Notes: generated by a model not told the origin, from the letters alone. 64,000 bases of DNA from Planctomycetota bacterium (GCA_022711465.1 JAKLEZ010000013.1:62001-126000), one strand, 5' to 3'. Positions 37,946 through 47,535 are shown, numbered from the stretch's first letter. A program made the numbers and translations.

Positions 37946-37978
37946 CCGGCCGGAGATCGATTGGGAGGGTGGCTGGTC

Positions 37979-38182
37979 ATGCCCACGCTGCAATGCCCCA
38001 TCTGTCAGCGACGGATTCGCTACTCCTCGTTCGAGGAAGTGCCCTATCGGCCGTTCTGCGGCCAGCACTGCAAGCTGATCGACCTCGGCAAGTGGCTGAA
38101 CGAGGAATACCGCATCAGCGAGGAAGTGCCCGACGAGCATCGCCGTCCGCCAGAGGACAGAGCCCAGGCCGAGAAAGAGTAG
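37979..38182 (+). CDS. yacG: YacG-type zinc-finger protein (DNA gyrase inhibitor family)
   Basis: The 67-residue product has the YacG pattern: CPIC near the N-terminus, then RPFCGQHCKLIDLGKWLNEEYRI, giving the four zinc-ligand cysteines. E. coli YacG binds GyrB and blocks DNA gyrase. The function here is inferred by family. ATG 37979 has GGGAGGGTGG upstream; a TTG 18 bases earlier overlaps that site. It ends the chaperone cluster, 211 bp before the next gene. Confidence 0.8.
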   Translation: MPTLQCPICQRRIRYSSFEEVPYRPFCGQHCKLIDLGKWLNEEYRISEEVPDEHRRPPEDRAQAEKE

Positions 38183-38308
38183 TACGCGACAATGAGCCGT
38201 GGGCGGACGGCAACCCGCCGGCAGTGGTCCCATTGGCGTTTCTCCGTCTGGTCGATGGCCCTTCCAGGCCTCTCCGCCGCCGGCCCCCTTGTTCCTGCCC
38301 GCTTCGTA

Positions 38309-38337
38309 TTGGCCTCGTCATGGCCGCGGCTTATAAT
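38309..38337 (+). promoter_or_regulatory. sigma-70-type promoter for the envelope gene cluster
   Basis: TTGGCC at 38309-38314 and a perfect TATAAT at 38332-38337 are spaced by 17 bp. They lie 55 bp before the ATG of the first membrane-protein gene. It separates the chaperone cluster from the envelope cluster. Confidence 0.6.
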
Positions 38338-38392
38338 GCGGCCGGTCAATGACGGGCGATTTCTTTGGCGGCACGCATGGGAGGATGCTTTC

Positions 38393-40321
38393 ATGTCTGA
38401 ACAAGTCAACGACCTTCGCCGAATCAACTGGTCGGAGTGTTTCCCTTTCACCCGGATCTTTCGCACCTTCGGGATGGCCAAGTCTCCCGGAAAGCTGGCC
38501 ATGGCCCTGGCCGCGGTCCTGCTCACCTGCCTGTGGGGCGGGATCCTCGACGGCCTGTGGTCGTCCAAGCATCAGCCGTTGAGAAACGAAGTCGGGGCAT
38601 TCATTCAGGTCGCATCGATCGATCAGTGGCGGGAAGGGAACCGCAAGGCGACCGTCCAGGCCCTTCGCAGCGCCTGTAACGAGGTTGGCGCAACCCTGCC
38701 GGTCAAGCTCGAAGAGGAATTCGCCCGGCAACCGTCCAAAGTGATCAGCGATGTCCTCAAGGACATCAAGGCCAGGCACAAGAAGACGGTCGACGACCTG
38801 GCCAATCAGCTGGGCAAGGAGAAGAACCTGACCGAACAGCAGAGGCGGGAACGAACCGCCGAGAAGGCGAAACCCTGGGTGACCGCCTATGCTCAAGTGA
38901 GAAACCTGCGGCCTCGCGGCGTGTTCTGCGGTTTCGCAAGCTACGAGTGCCAGGTCGGGCGGCAGTTGATGCACGCCGCTCGGACGCTCAACTTTACCGG
39001 CGGTCTGCATTCGGCCCTGTCGCCACGCGGGTCCGGGCCAACTCGTGCGGCCTACCGGGACTCGGTGCCAGGAATGGGCAACGCCCTGGTCGACCTCGCC
39101 CTGAACGCACCCGACCGACCTCAAGAGCCGACCGCTGGCGGCTCCTTCACAAGTGTTCTCGATGACCAGGTGTTGGCCCGTGGCGGGGTCGGTGCCGTTC
39201 CAGCGGGCTATGGCGTTCTCCCGTGTGTGATTCTCGCCCTGCGCGGCGTTCAGTGGATGTGGGTGGAGCACACCCTGTACTTCTTCCTGTTCTGGATTCC
39301 CGCCCTGGTGATCTGGTCGCTGTTCGGCGGCGCCTTGAGTCGGATGGCGGCCCTGGATCTCGCTCGCGATGAGCAGATCTCACCCAAGGTGGCCTTGTGT
39401 TTTGCCTGGCGGAAGCTGCTCGGATTCGTGTCCGCTCCGCTGGTCCCGATTGTCTTCATCATCGCGATCGGCTTGGTCCACTTGCTGGGCGGCGCGTTCG
39501 GCTTCATTCCTTGGATCGGCGAGTTCATCGGCGGCATTATCGCTGGCTTGGCCCTGGTGGGCGGCGCCCTCATGGCCCTCTTGGCGATCGGAGCGGTGGC
39601 CGGCGGCGGGCTGATGTGGCCGACGATCGCGGCCGAGGGTTCGGATGGCTTCGATGCCATGAGCCGCAGCTACAGCTACATCTTCACTCGACCCTGGCAC
39701 GCAGCCTTCTACGCCGTGATCGTCGCTGTTTACGGCGCGATCTGCTATCTGTTTGTCAGGTTCTTCCTCTTCCTGGCGCTTCGGCTGGCCAGGGTGTTCG
39801 TCGGTATGGGTATGGGCGCGTTCGCGGGCTTTCTGCAGTTCTGCGGTGCCGACGGAGCCGGCGATCGCTCAGCTGCCGGCGCGGCCTGGGCCCAGAAAGT
39901 GGATGTGATCTGGCCTGCGCCCACCTTCGCCAATCTGGCGCCGGCCCGGATGCCATTGGGCGCCGATGGCCTGATGGAATCGGGCATGGCCTGGATGTTG
40001 CACATGTGGATGCTCCTGGTCGTGGCCTTGCTGTTCGCTTTCATGGTCTCGTTCTTCATGTCCGGGTCTACGGTGATCTACTTCCTGTTGCGCCGGCACG
40101 TGGATGCCACCGATATCGACGATGTGTTTGTGGAGGAGGGTGAAGAGGGTGGCGAGCCGCCGGCGAGCGGATCCGCGAGCACCGCAACCGGCGGATCCGT
40201 CGTGGAACCGGCAAGCGGACCGGTCCCGAGCTCGGTGGAGTCGACCGGAACGCCGGGTCCGTCGACATCGACGGAACCGAAGCCGCCGGCCTCCGAACCG
40301 CCCGCCTCACCGCTGCCTTAG
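38393..40321 (+). CDS. large polytopic membrane protein, unknown function
   Basis: This 642-residue protein has one membrane segment near residue 35 (LAMALAAVLLTCLWGG). An approximately 220-residue, probably extracytoplasmic, partly coiled region follows (VDDLANQLGKEKNLTEQQRRE). Then come six or so membrane segments between about residues 280 and 570, and a cytoplasmic tail rich in Ser, Pro and Thr after an acidic stretch (EEGEEGGEPP). The Gly/Ala-rich membrane core resembles uncharacterised planctomycete proteins, but I cannot assign a family. ATG 38393 has GGGAGG 7 nt upstream. The next three genes on this strand all encode envelope or unknown products. Confidence 0.65.
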   Translation: MSEQVNDLRRINWSECFPFTRIFRTFGMAKSPGKLAMALAAVLLTCLWGGILDGLWSSKHQPLRNEVGAFIQVASIDQWREGNRKATVQALRSACNEVGATLPVKLEEEFARQPSKVISDVLKDIKARHKKTVDDLANQLGKEKNLTEQQRRERTAEKAKPWVTAYAQVRNLRPRGVFCGFASYECQVGRQLMHAARTLNFTGGLHSALSPRGSGPTRAAYRDSVPGMGNALVDLALNAPDRPQEPTAGGSFTSVLDDQVLARGGVGAVPAGYGVLPCVILALRGVQWMWVEHTLYFFLFWIPALVIWSLFGGALSRMAALDLARDEQISPKVALCFAWRKLLGFVSAPLVPIVFIIAIGLVHLLGGAFGFIPWIGEFIGGIIAGLALVGGALMALLAIGAVAGGGLMWPTIAAEGSDGFDAMSRSYSYIFTRPWHAAFYAVIVAVYGAICYLFVRFFLFLALRLARVFVGMGMGAFAGFLQFCGADGAGDRSAAGAAWAQKVDVIWPAPTFANLAPARMPLGADGLMESGMAWMLHMWMLLVVALLFAFMVSFFMSGSTVIYFLLRRHVDATDIDDVFVEEGEEGGEPPASGSASTATGGSVVEPASGPVPSSVESTGTPGPSTSTEPKPPASEPPASPLP

Positions 40322-40459
40322 CTGCGCCCCTCACCGGCGGGTGCGGAGTCGGGCTTCGCGACGTGAGGCAGCCAACCGGAGGAGGCTCGATTGGGCTCGA
40401 CGAGGTTCAATCCCGCACCCCGGGGACCGGCTGTGGATTGGATGGAGTGACGATTGGCA

Positions 40460-41146
40460 ATGGAGTATGAAATCGCCAGGGGGAGCGGCAGGTGCACGGC
40501 AACGGCACGTGAGTTGGCCGAGGGCGAAGTGTACTACGCGGTGCTGTTTGAAACGAATGAGGGATTCGAACGGCGGGATTTCGCCGCCGATGCCTGGACC
40601 GGCCCGCCGCAAGGGCATTTCTGCTACTGGCGGGCCAAGGTGCCGCCTCGGCATCGAAAGCCCGGCACGGTGGTTGTCGATCATCCCCTCCTGACCAGCT
40701 TCTTCTGTCGGCTTGAGGACCAGAAGTCGGAGCTGCGACAGCAGTTCCGCTTCGTGCTCGCGCTGCTCCTGATGCGCAAGCGGATTCTCAAGCTCGACGG
40801 CACGGTGCGAGAAGGCGACCGGGAGTCCTGGCGTCTCCGCTTGGTGGCTGATCAGAGTGAGCATCTGGTGCTCAATCCGCGGCTCAGCGACGAGCAGATC
40901 GAGCGGCTCAGCGCCCAGCTGACCGCGATTCTGAGCGGCGATGCCATGATGATTGAGGCGTTGGTCAACGAGGAGGAACCCGGGCCGGCGGACTCGGACG
41001 GCACGCCGGTGGTCGCCGGTGAGGGCGCGATGCCCGGTCCGAAGCCGGCTGCCGGTGCTGCGGATCGCCTGGATGGACCGGGCACGTCGCTCGATGCCGA
41101 GACCGCCGTCGCTCCTGAAAGCGAGGACCCCGTTGCGCGCAAATAG
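40460..41146 (+). CDS. conserved-looking hypothetical protein
   Basis: The 228-residue product has an N-terminal part with two spaced cysteines (SGRCTATAREL and GHFCYWRAKV) and KPGTVVVDHPLLTSFFCRL. A helical middle follows (QQFRFVLALLLMRKRILKLDG), then a long Ala/Pro/Gly-rich tail from about residue 180. The conserved-looking part is soluble with no signal peptide. Its 3' end overlaps the next gene's TTG start by 14 bp, so expression is coupled to that lipoprotein. I do not recognise the family. ATG 40460 is preferred over TTG 40454. Confidence 0.55.
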   Translation: MEYEIARGSGRCTATARELAEGEVYYAVLFETNEGFERRDFAADAWTGPPQGHFCYWRAKVPPRHRKPGTVVVDHPLLTSFFCRLEDQKSELRQQFRFVLALLLMRKRILKLDGTVREGDRESWRLRLVADQSEHLVLNPRLSDEQIERLSAQLTAILSGDAMMIEALVNEEEPGPADSDGTPVVAGEGAMPGPKPAAGAADRLDGPGTSLDAETAVAPESEDPVARK

Positions 41147-42056
41147 GCTGGTCGGCGGAATCCTGCTCCTTGCGGGAGGCATCGCTGGGTGCCCCCCACG
41201 CGAGGTCTTGCGCCCCACCCTGGTCCCGGATGCTCCCAAGGTCACGGTCATCGCTCGGGTCAATGAGAATGCCGACGCGATGGACTTCCTGCTACGGGCC
41301 GGCGGAGTCTCCGCCGCCGGCGAGTTCTTGCGCGAGGGCCATCGCGAGAGCTTCCACCTCACCGGTACGCTGCTCTATCGCAAGCCGATGAGTCTGTACC
41401 TCAAGCTGGAGCACATCGGCGGCAGCATCGAGGCCGGCTCCAACGAACGGGAGTTCTGGTTCTGGGAAAAGGTGGATTCTCCGCGATACTCGTGGGGTAT
41501 GCATGAGTATATGCCTGACGACGCGGACACCGATATCCCGCTCCGCCCCGATCTGCTTGTCGAGGTGCTCGGCTTCGGCGGCCTGCCCGAGGATACGACC
41601 GGCCCCCAGGGCCCGCTTTTCTGGGTCGGTCCGCAGCACTGCGAGCTGATCTTCATGGATCGCGACGAGGACGATCAGCTCTACATCACCAAGACGATCG
41701 ACCTGGACCGCAACGAGCCTTTCCTGGTGCGCTCCGTCGTGTTCTTCCGCTCAAACGGACGGCCGTGGATGCAGGCCAAACTGTCGGACTACCGCAAGGT
41801 CGAGGGCGGCGGCATCGTGATGGCCCCGCACAAGATCCGGATGGACTGGCTGCCCGATCGTGGCTGGCTTGAGCTCAAGTTCGACAACACCAAGCGGTTC
41901 GATAACGCCGCCGCCGAGAAGCGGTTCCTTTCGCCGCGCCAACTCGGCTACGACCTGGGGCGGGAAGTCAGGGTGGACGGTCCTCGGGTGCTGCCCCGCC
42001 GGCCCGCGCCGGCCCCAACTACTACCCCTGCTCCTGAAGAGGCTGAGTCGTCCTGA
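41133..42056 (+). CDS. lipoprotein, LolA-like beta-rich fold suspected
   Basis: TTG 41133 is the best start: GAGGA lies 5 nt upstream, and the product then begins with a compact lipoprotein signal ending in the lipobox GIAGC at residue 20. Earlier in-frame starts would bury that signal. The 307-residue product is beta-rich: LTGTLLYRKPMSLYLKLEHIGG, repeated aromatic strands and PHKIRMDWLPDRGWLELKFD. This resembles the LolA/LolB or DUF4292 half-barrel that binds acyl chains, a weak by-eye assignment. The tail is Pro/Thr-rich. It overlaps the genes on both sides (14 bp upstream, ATGA-type 1 bp downstream), so the three are translationally coupled. Confidence 0.65.
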   Translation: MRANRLVGGILLLAGGIAGCPPREVLRPTLVPDAPKVTVIARVNENADAMDFLLRAGGVSAAGEFLREGHRESFHLTGTLLYRKPMSLYLKLEHIGGSIEAGSNEREFWFWEKVDSPRYSWGMHEYMPDDADTDIPLRPDLLVEVLGFGGLPEDTTGPQGPLFWVGPQHCELIFMDRDEDDQLYITKTIDLDRNEPFLVRSVVFFRSNGRPWMQAKLSDYRKVEGGGIVMAPHKIRMDWLPDRGWLELKFDNTKRFDNAAAEKRFLSPRQLGYDLGREVRVDGPRVLPRRPAPAPTTTPAPEEAESS

Positions 42057-43963
42057 TGCCCTTGTCTGTGCTGCCATCGGTTGCTTCACGCATGGATCGG
42101 CTTGCTGCCGCATGCGCCCTTTCGACACTGCTGGGCATGGCCGTCGGGGCCTCCGGCGCGGAGAAGACTCCAGCAACGAAGCTCATCGCGGCAGGCAATG
42201 ACCGCGTCCTCTGGCTGGCCGTCGGACAGTGGGATTCGCAGGACAGAACCTACGTTTATCGCTTCGCCTTGCTGGATGAACTCGTGACCCCCATCCGCTC
42301 GGTGAGCAATCTGGCGCCGCAGCGAGGTCGCATCGATCGATGGGCGGTGGTGGGCAAACGCCTTCACGTGTTCTATGGCAGAGATGCGGTGTTCACGGTT
42401 GACGGCGCTCACTACAGCATCGAGTGGAGCGGCACTTCAGGGCGATCGCCACAGTTCTCCGAGGCTGACCGGGAGCGTCCGTTGCCGGGTCCGGTGATGC
42501 CGGCCGCAGTGGCCGGTGAGTCCGTGGCCCGAGCCCCGCGCCTCTGGGCCCTGGTGACCGCCGAAACCGCCGCCGCGGTGGAAACCGGATGGTCGCGGGA
42601 GCGGGGCGGGACGACCTCCCGGGCGGCGGAGCAACCGGATGGCGAGTCGCCTTCTCCGCCACTGGCGGATTCCGCACCGACCCGAGAGAAGAGCAGCGAG
42701 GCCTTCTACCACCTGGTCCAGTATGACGGCATCGAGTGGCGGCCCGGCTTCGCGGCAACCCCGCAGTGTCCCACCAGCGAGCGGGTCTGGCTGACACTGG
42801 TCGAGGATCGGTTCTACCTCCTGTGGCAGCGACGGACCAGCGACCGCGTGATTCACTCCGCCTATTGTGAGCAGGATCGCTCGCGGTCGGGTGTGCCGCG
42901 ATGGGTTCAGGGCCCGACCCTCTCGCTCGGACAGACGATCGTGAACGGTACGGCCCTGGTGATCAACCGCCGGCTGGTCTTTGAAGCGATGGTCGCCGCG
43001 GGCGAGGGAACCGGCCGCCTGGTGTGTCGAGGTTGGCTGTGGCAGCCGTCCGCTGACGGCACGGGTGGTTGGATTCCGTTGCCCGCGCTGTCAGAACCTG
43101 CCGATGTGAAATCCGAAGGTGGCGTCGAGAGGGCTAAGGTTCCTGAAGGCAAGTCCACCGAGCTGCGGTTGCCACCCGGCTCGACGGTGAGCGGCAGCCG
43201 GGATCAGCTGGCCGTCGTTCGCCCGGTCGAGCAGGAAGCCGAGGTGGCCTTCTTCTCGCCTACCGCAGGCGGGCCGCCGAGTTCGGCATTCAGGAGAGTA
43301 CCCTTGGCCGCGGCGAATCCGGCCACCGCTGCCCGCCGCGGCCTGTATGACCTCATGGCCACCATGGTCGTCGTGGCCCTGCTCGCCCTGGTCTTCTGGC
43401 GGAGGCAGGAAAGCCTGGCCGTGCCGGTGCCCTTGCCGGTGGGCACCACGGTGGCCGGACCCGGAAAGCGGGCCCTGGCCGCGGCCATCGACATGATCCC
43501 CGCGGCGGTCGTCGTGGCCGTATTCTGGCGAGAGGACCTTTTCCCGCACCTGAGGCAATTCTGGGCCGCCTCGGCGGCCTACGTCGCGGGCCAGCACGAC
43601 ACCCTCGAAGCCCTGGTCACTCCGGACTCCCTGGTGTGGGCCTGGGTGTGGTTCCGCCTCCTCTACGTGGGCTACTGCATCGCCTGCGAGGTCATCATGC
43701 AGGGTACGCCGGGCAAGAAAATGCTCAGGTGCCGCCTGCTGACCGAAGACCTCGGAAGCCCGAATGGCGTTCAGGTGGTGATCCGCAATATCACCAAGCT
43801 GATCGAACTGGAGCCGACCCTCCAGATCTGGCCGTTCATGCTGGTCATCTTCTTCACCCGCAACCGCCAGCGGCTGGGCGATCTGCTCGCCCGCACCATC
43901 GTGGTCGATCAGCAGTACGAGAGCCTCGAACCTCCCGAACAGGATCGCGAGGACGAGGGATGA
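42056..43963 (+). CDS. RDD-family membrane protein with large N-terminal extracytoplasmic domain
   Basis: The 635-residue protein starts with a signal peptide (cleavage near GASGA, residue 35). It then has about 400 residues of beta-rich, probably propeller-like, sequence (VLWLAVGQWDSQDRTYVYRFAL, later WLTLVEDRFYLLWQRR). A membrane segment near residue 435 leads to a C-terminal RDD domain (about 465-620) with GKRALAAAIDMIPAAVV and MQGTPGKKMLRCRLLT. RDD proteins are membrane proteins of mostly unknown function. The ATG overlaps the previous stop (TGATG). The propeller call is inference. It ends the four-gene envelope cluster. Confidence 0.7.
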   Translation: MPLSVLPSVASRMDRLAAACALSTLLGMAVGASGAEKTPATKLIAAGNDRVLWLAVGQWDSQDRTYVYRFALLDELVTPIRSVSNLAPQRGRIDRWAVVGKRLHVFYGRDAVFTVDGAHYSIEWSGTSGRSPQFSEADRERPLPGPVMPAAVAGESVARAPRLWALVTAETAAAVETGWSRERGGTTSRAAEQPDGESPSPPLADSAPTREKSSEAFYHLVQYDGIEWRPGFAATPQCPTSERVWLTLVEDRFYLLWQRRTSDRVIHSAYCEQDRSRSGVPRWVQGPTLSLGQTIVNGTALVINRRLVFEAMVAAGEGTGRLVCRGWLWQPSADGTGGWIPLPALSEPADVKSEGGVERAKVPEGKSTELRLPPGSTVSGSRDQLAVVRPVEQEAEVAFFSPTAGGPPSSAFRRVPLAAANPATAARRGLYDLMATMVVVALLALVFWRRQESLAVPVPLPVGTTVAGPGKRALAAAIDMIPAAVVVAVFWREDLFPHLRQFWAASAAYVAGQHDTLEALVTPDSLVWAWVWFRLLYVGYCIACEVIMQGTPGKKMLRCRLLTEDLGSPNGVQVVIRNITKLIELEPTLQIWPFMLVIFFTRNRQRLGDLLARTIVVDQQYESLEPPEQDREDEG

Positions 43964-44148
43964 CGGTCGCGGCGCCGAGCCCGTCGGCCGGAGAGCTGAA
44001 TCCTCCCCCGCGGCCGTCGCCCGGCCGATGACCCTCGCTGCCCGGGCGGAAAGCGTCACCTTGCGGACGACGCCGGGCCACGATCACCGGCGTCCGCTGA
44101 TCGGTTCGATCGGCCTCTTCGCCCGGCCGACGGTCACTTGCCCGCCAG

Positions 44149-45144
44149 TCAGCCCGGCCAGAGCAGCTCCCGGCGGGCCCCGCGAAACACTCCCTCCCAG
44201 TCGAAGGCCGGCCCGGGATCGACCTTGCCCTTGGATTCATGCCAGTGACCCATGAATCCGGAGAACGCAGCCTGCTCCTCCTTGGTGAACACGTCCATCC
44301 GAATGCTGCGGTCCGGATTCCGCGGCGCGTCGAGCGTCATCTTGGGAAAGATGCGGCCCATGGTCGCGACCAGCTTGATCAAGGCCGCGTACTGCTCGGG
44401 CGTATAGTCGTATTGCCAGACCTCGCGGCCGTTGATCGTGCCCTTGAGCAGTTCCTTGCGAGCGGGTTTGCCGACGAAGTCCGGCGTGCGAATGCCGGTC
44501 TCCTTGACCTCGGGCGGGAAGGTCGCCACCGGCCAGCCGTCGGCGCCAAGATTGTACCACTTGTCGAGTGTGCTCTTGGCGTTCTCACCGTAGGCCCCGA
44601 TATTGGCGATCTCGATGCCGACGCTCCGGTCATTGGCCGTGCCGGCATGCCACGCCCGCTCCTTCAGATCGAGCGTCTGGTAGAGCGTTCCGTCCAGGTC
44701 GAGCAGGAAGTGGACGGAGAGCCCGCGCATATCCTGGAGAACCTGAAAGCACCTGCGAGAGGTTCCGCAGACATCGTAATGGAACACGAACTGGTCGACC
44801 TGCTCCTGGAGATTGGCCAGCGTCCAGCCCTCCCTGGCGACCTTGGCCTGCAGTTCGGCGGGCAGGTTCCGGCGGTCGCCGAAGCGGCTGGGGCTGTCCT
44901 TGTCCACCGGGTTTGCAGGCATGATCTTGCCCGGCTCGAAATGGCGGTGGGCTTCGTAGGCATCATAGCCGCCGGGATCCAGCCACAACACCACCGGTGT
45001 GCGGGTGTGGAAGAGCTGGCCGCAGACCACGATCTCGTCGCCGTGGCGGTTGAGGTGGTCGCCGGGACGGATGCAGCCGGTGGCCGCGGCGAGCAGAAGC
45101 GTCATCCCTGCGATACCGACACTGTGACTCAGTCCTGGACGCAT
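44149..45144 (-). CDS. lipoprotein N-acetylmuramoyl-L-alanine amidase (Amidase_2 / PGRP-like)
   Basis: ATG 45144 with GAGGAGG 6 nt upstream gives a lipoprotein signal with lipobox ATGC. The catalytic domain (about residues 60-320) has zinc-ligand sequences VFHYDVCG, AWHAGTANDRSVGIEI and the C-terminal GHWHESKGKVDPGPAF, the arrangement of AmpD/PGRP amidases that cut the muramyl-peptide bond. It is 331 residues, longer than AmpD because of the signal, a linker and insertions. It probably acts in the periplasm on peptidoglycan. The gene converges on the RDD gene and is divergent from the phosphoesterase gene. Confidence 0.85.
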   Translation of the reverse strand: MRPGLSHSVGIAGMTLLLAAATGCIRPGDHLNRHGDEIVVCGQLFHTRTPVVLWLDPGGYDAYEAHRHFEPGKIMPANPVDKDSPSRFGDRRNLPAELQAKVAREGWTLANLQEQVDQFVFHYDVCGTSRRCFQVLQDMRGLSVHFLLDLDGTLYQTLDLKERAWHAGTANDRSVGIEIANIGAYGENAKSTLDKWYNLGADGWPVATFPPEVKETGIRTPDFVGKPARKELLKGTINGREVWQYDYTPEQYAALIKLVATMGRIFPKMTLDAPRNPDRSIRMDVFTKEEQAAFSGFMGHWHESKGKVDPGPAFDWEGVFRGARRELLWPG

Positions 45145-45301
45145 GGTCAACCTCCTCGGCGCCAAAAACGGTCTCCGTCGGGTGCGCCGGTCGTATTTCA
45201 ACCGCTCAGGGCCAAGGCTGCAAGTCGGGCGACTTGTGATCGGGGAGGCAGCCGCCTATGATGGGCCCGAAGTCATCGCTCATGCGGGGAGGATCTCGGT
45301 C

Positions 45302-47488
45302 ATGACCGGTCTGCTCAACTGGGGTCGACGGCGGTTTGTCCTCGCGGCCACGGTGTCCATCGCGTGGGCTTGGACGCCGACGGCCACGGTCGGCGCGGCG
45401 GTTCCGGATTTCGCTTTTCTGCAGATCAGCGATATCCACGTTTCGCCTCGGCCGGCAGGGGCCCGCAACGTCGCGGAGCCGGATCTCAGCGCGGAAGGCT
45501 TGGCCTGGTTCGCCGAGCAAGCCGTCAGACCGCAGGTGCTCACCGCTCAGGGAATCACCACCCCGCCGCCCGCTTTTGTACTGGCCACCGGTGACATCTG
45601 CGAGTACGGGGCCATCGCCGGGACTTGGGACGTCGTCGAGCGGTACTTCGCCGCAGTGAAGCTGCCCATCTACGTCACCGCCGGCAACCATGACTACACC
45701 TGGGCGGGCATCATGCCGATCATCGCCAAGGCCTACGGCTACGATCATTACTCCTTCGACAGGTTTGGCTGCCATTTTGTGTGCATCGTGACAGCCACAC
45801 CCCAGGAGCCGCTGCCGTGCATCGATCAGCGAACGGTCACATGGCTGGCCAAGGACCTCAAGCCGGTGTCTGCCCATACGCCGGTGATCGTGTTCTGCCA
45901 TCATCCGCTCTCCACGACGGAGTTTCCCCAGCCGCAGGATCCCGTGCGGCTGCAGGAAGCGCTCAGCGGACACAACGTCGTTTTGCTGCTCATGGGCCAC
46001 GGGCACGGCGTTCGTCACGAGAAGCTCGGTCCGATCGACTGCGTCATGGGTGGATCGACCTACGGCCCCAACACCGGCTATGGGATCGTGGCGGTGACCG
46101 CCGGCGTGCTTCGCATGGCTTACAGGTTCAAGGATGCGGCCAAACCGATGCAGACGCTGGTGGAGAAACCCCTTGCGGCCCCGAGACTCCCGTCTGTTGA
46201 GATCGTGGATCCCAGCCCGCAGACTCTCATCGCCGGCCCGGCAATCGATGTCTGCGCGCGTGCGCCGGGGGGCGGAGAACTCCGACTGACCGCTGCTCTC
46301 AACAATAACCACAAGCAAGCCGTCCCGCTGGTACCGGGGGAATCTGTTTTCCGGGCCAGGTTGGCGGTGGGCGACCTGCTGCCCGGGGCCCACGTCGTGC
46401 ATCTCCAGGCCACGGCCGGCGCTCTCGGGCTGGATCGCCTGGCGCCGTTTGTCTATGCGCCGTCCGATTCACCTGTGGGCGAGTGCCGAGTCCAGCTCGA
46501 CTCCGGCAGTAAGGCCCGGCCGCTTGCCGTCGGCGACGAGGTCATTGTCGCGGGCACCGATGGCAGAATCGTTGCCGTCCGCGCGGGGGATCCGACAGGA
46601 CGTCCGCGGATTGTCTTTGACGGCGAATCATCGATCTTGCACGAGCCGGCTCTGGCGGATGGCGTGCTGTACTTCGGTGCATCCGACCGGATGGTCCATG
46701 CCGTGAGTCTGGCCGGCAAACGCCTGTGGAAGACGCCGATCAGGGGTTGCGCCCTGGGGACGCCGGTTGTTGAGGGCGGCACACTGTACGTCGGGGATCT
46801 GGAAGGCGGTGTGACCGCGATCGATCGCCAAGGCGGGGAGGTGAGATGGTCGAAGCCGCTCGCGGTGTTCAGTATTGAGATGCCGCTGAGGTTCCATGGC
46901 GGCGTGCTCTACTTTGGTGCGTGGGATGGGCATGTTTACGCGGTCGATGCCGCCACGGGCGTGCTCAAGTGGAAGGCGATCGGGCCGGCAGGTCAGAACA
47001 ATCCCAAGCAGAAGAATCGATACTACAGCCCGGCCGACTGCCCCGGCATTGTCGTCGGCGACCGGGTGTTCTTCACCGACCGGGCCTACCAGCTCGGCTC
47101 CTACTCGCTGGACGGCAAGTACTTGGGAGACATCGCCGAGGACGTGGCCGCCATCGGACCCACCCAGGATGGTAAGGGTTTCTACGCTCGAGGGTTGGCC
47201 AAGGGATTGACCCGATACGACGGGGCGGGTAAGCAAGTGTGGACCGAACCGGTACCGATGGGCCGTTTTCCCTGCCCGCCGACCGAGACCGGCGGCGTGG
47301 TCTACGCATGCTCTAATGTCGGCGTGCTCCGGGCTCACGACGGCGCGACCGGCCGGCCGCTCTGGGAGTATCAGGCCACCCCAGGTACCTACGTGATGGC
47401 CCCGGTGGCGGTCGATGACCAGGGACGAGCGATCGTGATCGGCATGGACGGCACGCTGGTTCGTGTCGAGCCGGTCAAGCCACGATAG
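45302..47488 (+). CDS. secreted calcineurin-type phosphoesterase fused to a PQQ-type beta-propeller
   Basis: A signal peptide (residues 1-32) is followed by a metallophosphoesterase domain (about 36-290) with all five metal-site motifs: SDIHVS, TGDICEYG, GNHD, FCHHP and GHGHG. A short beta domain (about 310-420) comes next. A PQQ-binding-like propeller (about 425-728) follows, with repeated YFGASDRMVHAVSLAGKRLW, YVGDLEGGVTAIDRQGGEVRW and YFGAWDGHVYAVDAATGVLKW blades. The 728-residue fusion suggests a periplasmic phosphatase docked on a partner or substrate through the propeller. ATG 45302 has GGGGAGG 9 nt upstream. Substrate unknown. Confidence 0.85.
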   Translation: MTGLLNWGRRRFVLAATVSIAWAWTPTATVGAAVPDFAFLQISDIHVSPRPAGARNVAEPDLSAEGLAWFAEQAVRPQVLTAQGITTPPPAFVLATGDICEYGAIAGTWDVVERYFAAVKLPIYVTAGNHDYTWAGIMPIIAKAYGYDHYSFDRFGCHFVCIVTATPQEPLPCIDQRTVTWLAKDLKPVSAHTPVIVFCHHPLSTTEFPQPQDPVRLQEALSGHNVVLLLMGHGHGVRHEKLGPIDCVMGGSTYGPNTGYGIVAVTAGVLRMAYRFKDAAKPMQTLVEKPLAAPRLPSVEIVDPSPQTLIAGPAIDVCARAPGGGELRLTAALNNNHKQAVPLVPGESVFRARLAVGDLLPGAHVVHLQATAGALGLDRLAPFVYAPSDSPVGECRVQLDSGSKARPLAVGDEVIVAGTDGRIVAVRAGDPTGRPRIVFDGESSILHEPALADGVLYFGASDRMVHAVSLAGKRLWKTPIRGCALGTPVVEGGTLYVGDLEGGVTAIDRQGGEVRWSKPLAVFSIEMPLRFHGGVLYFGAWDGHVYAVDAATGVLKWKAIGPAGQNNPKQKNRYYSPADCPGIVVGDRVFFTDRAYQLGSYSLDGKYLGDIAEDVAAIGPTQDGKGFYARGLAKGLTRYDGAGKQVWTEPVPMGRFPCPPTETGGVVYACSNVGVLRAHDGATGRPLWEYQATPGTYVMAPVAVDDQGRAIVIGMDGTLVRVEPVKPR

Positions 47489-47535
47489 CCGTGATCGAAA
47501 TGGAAGTCCCATGAGTCGATTCAAGGAGAACCACG

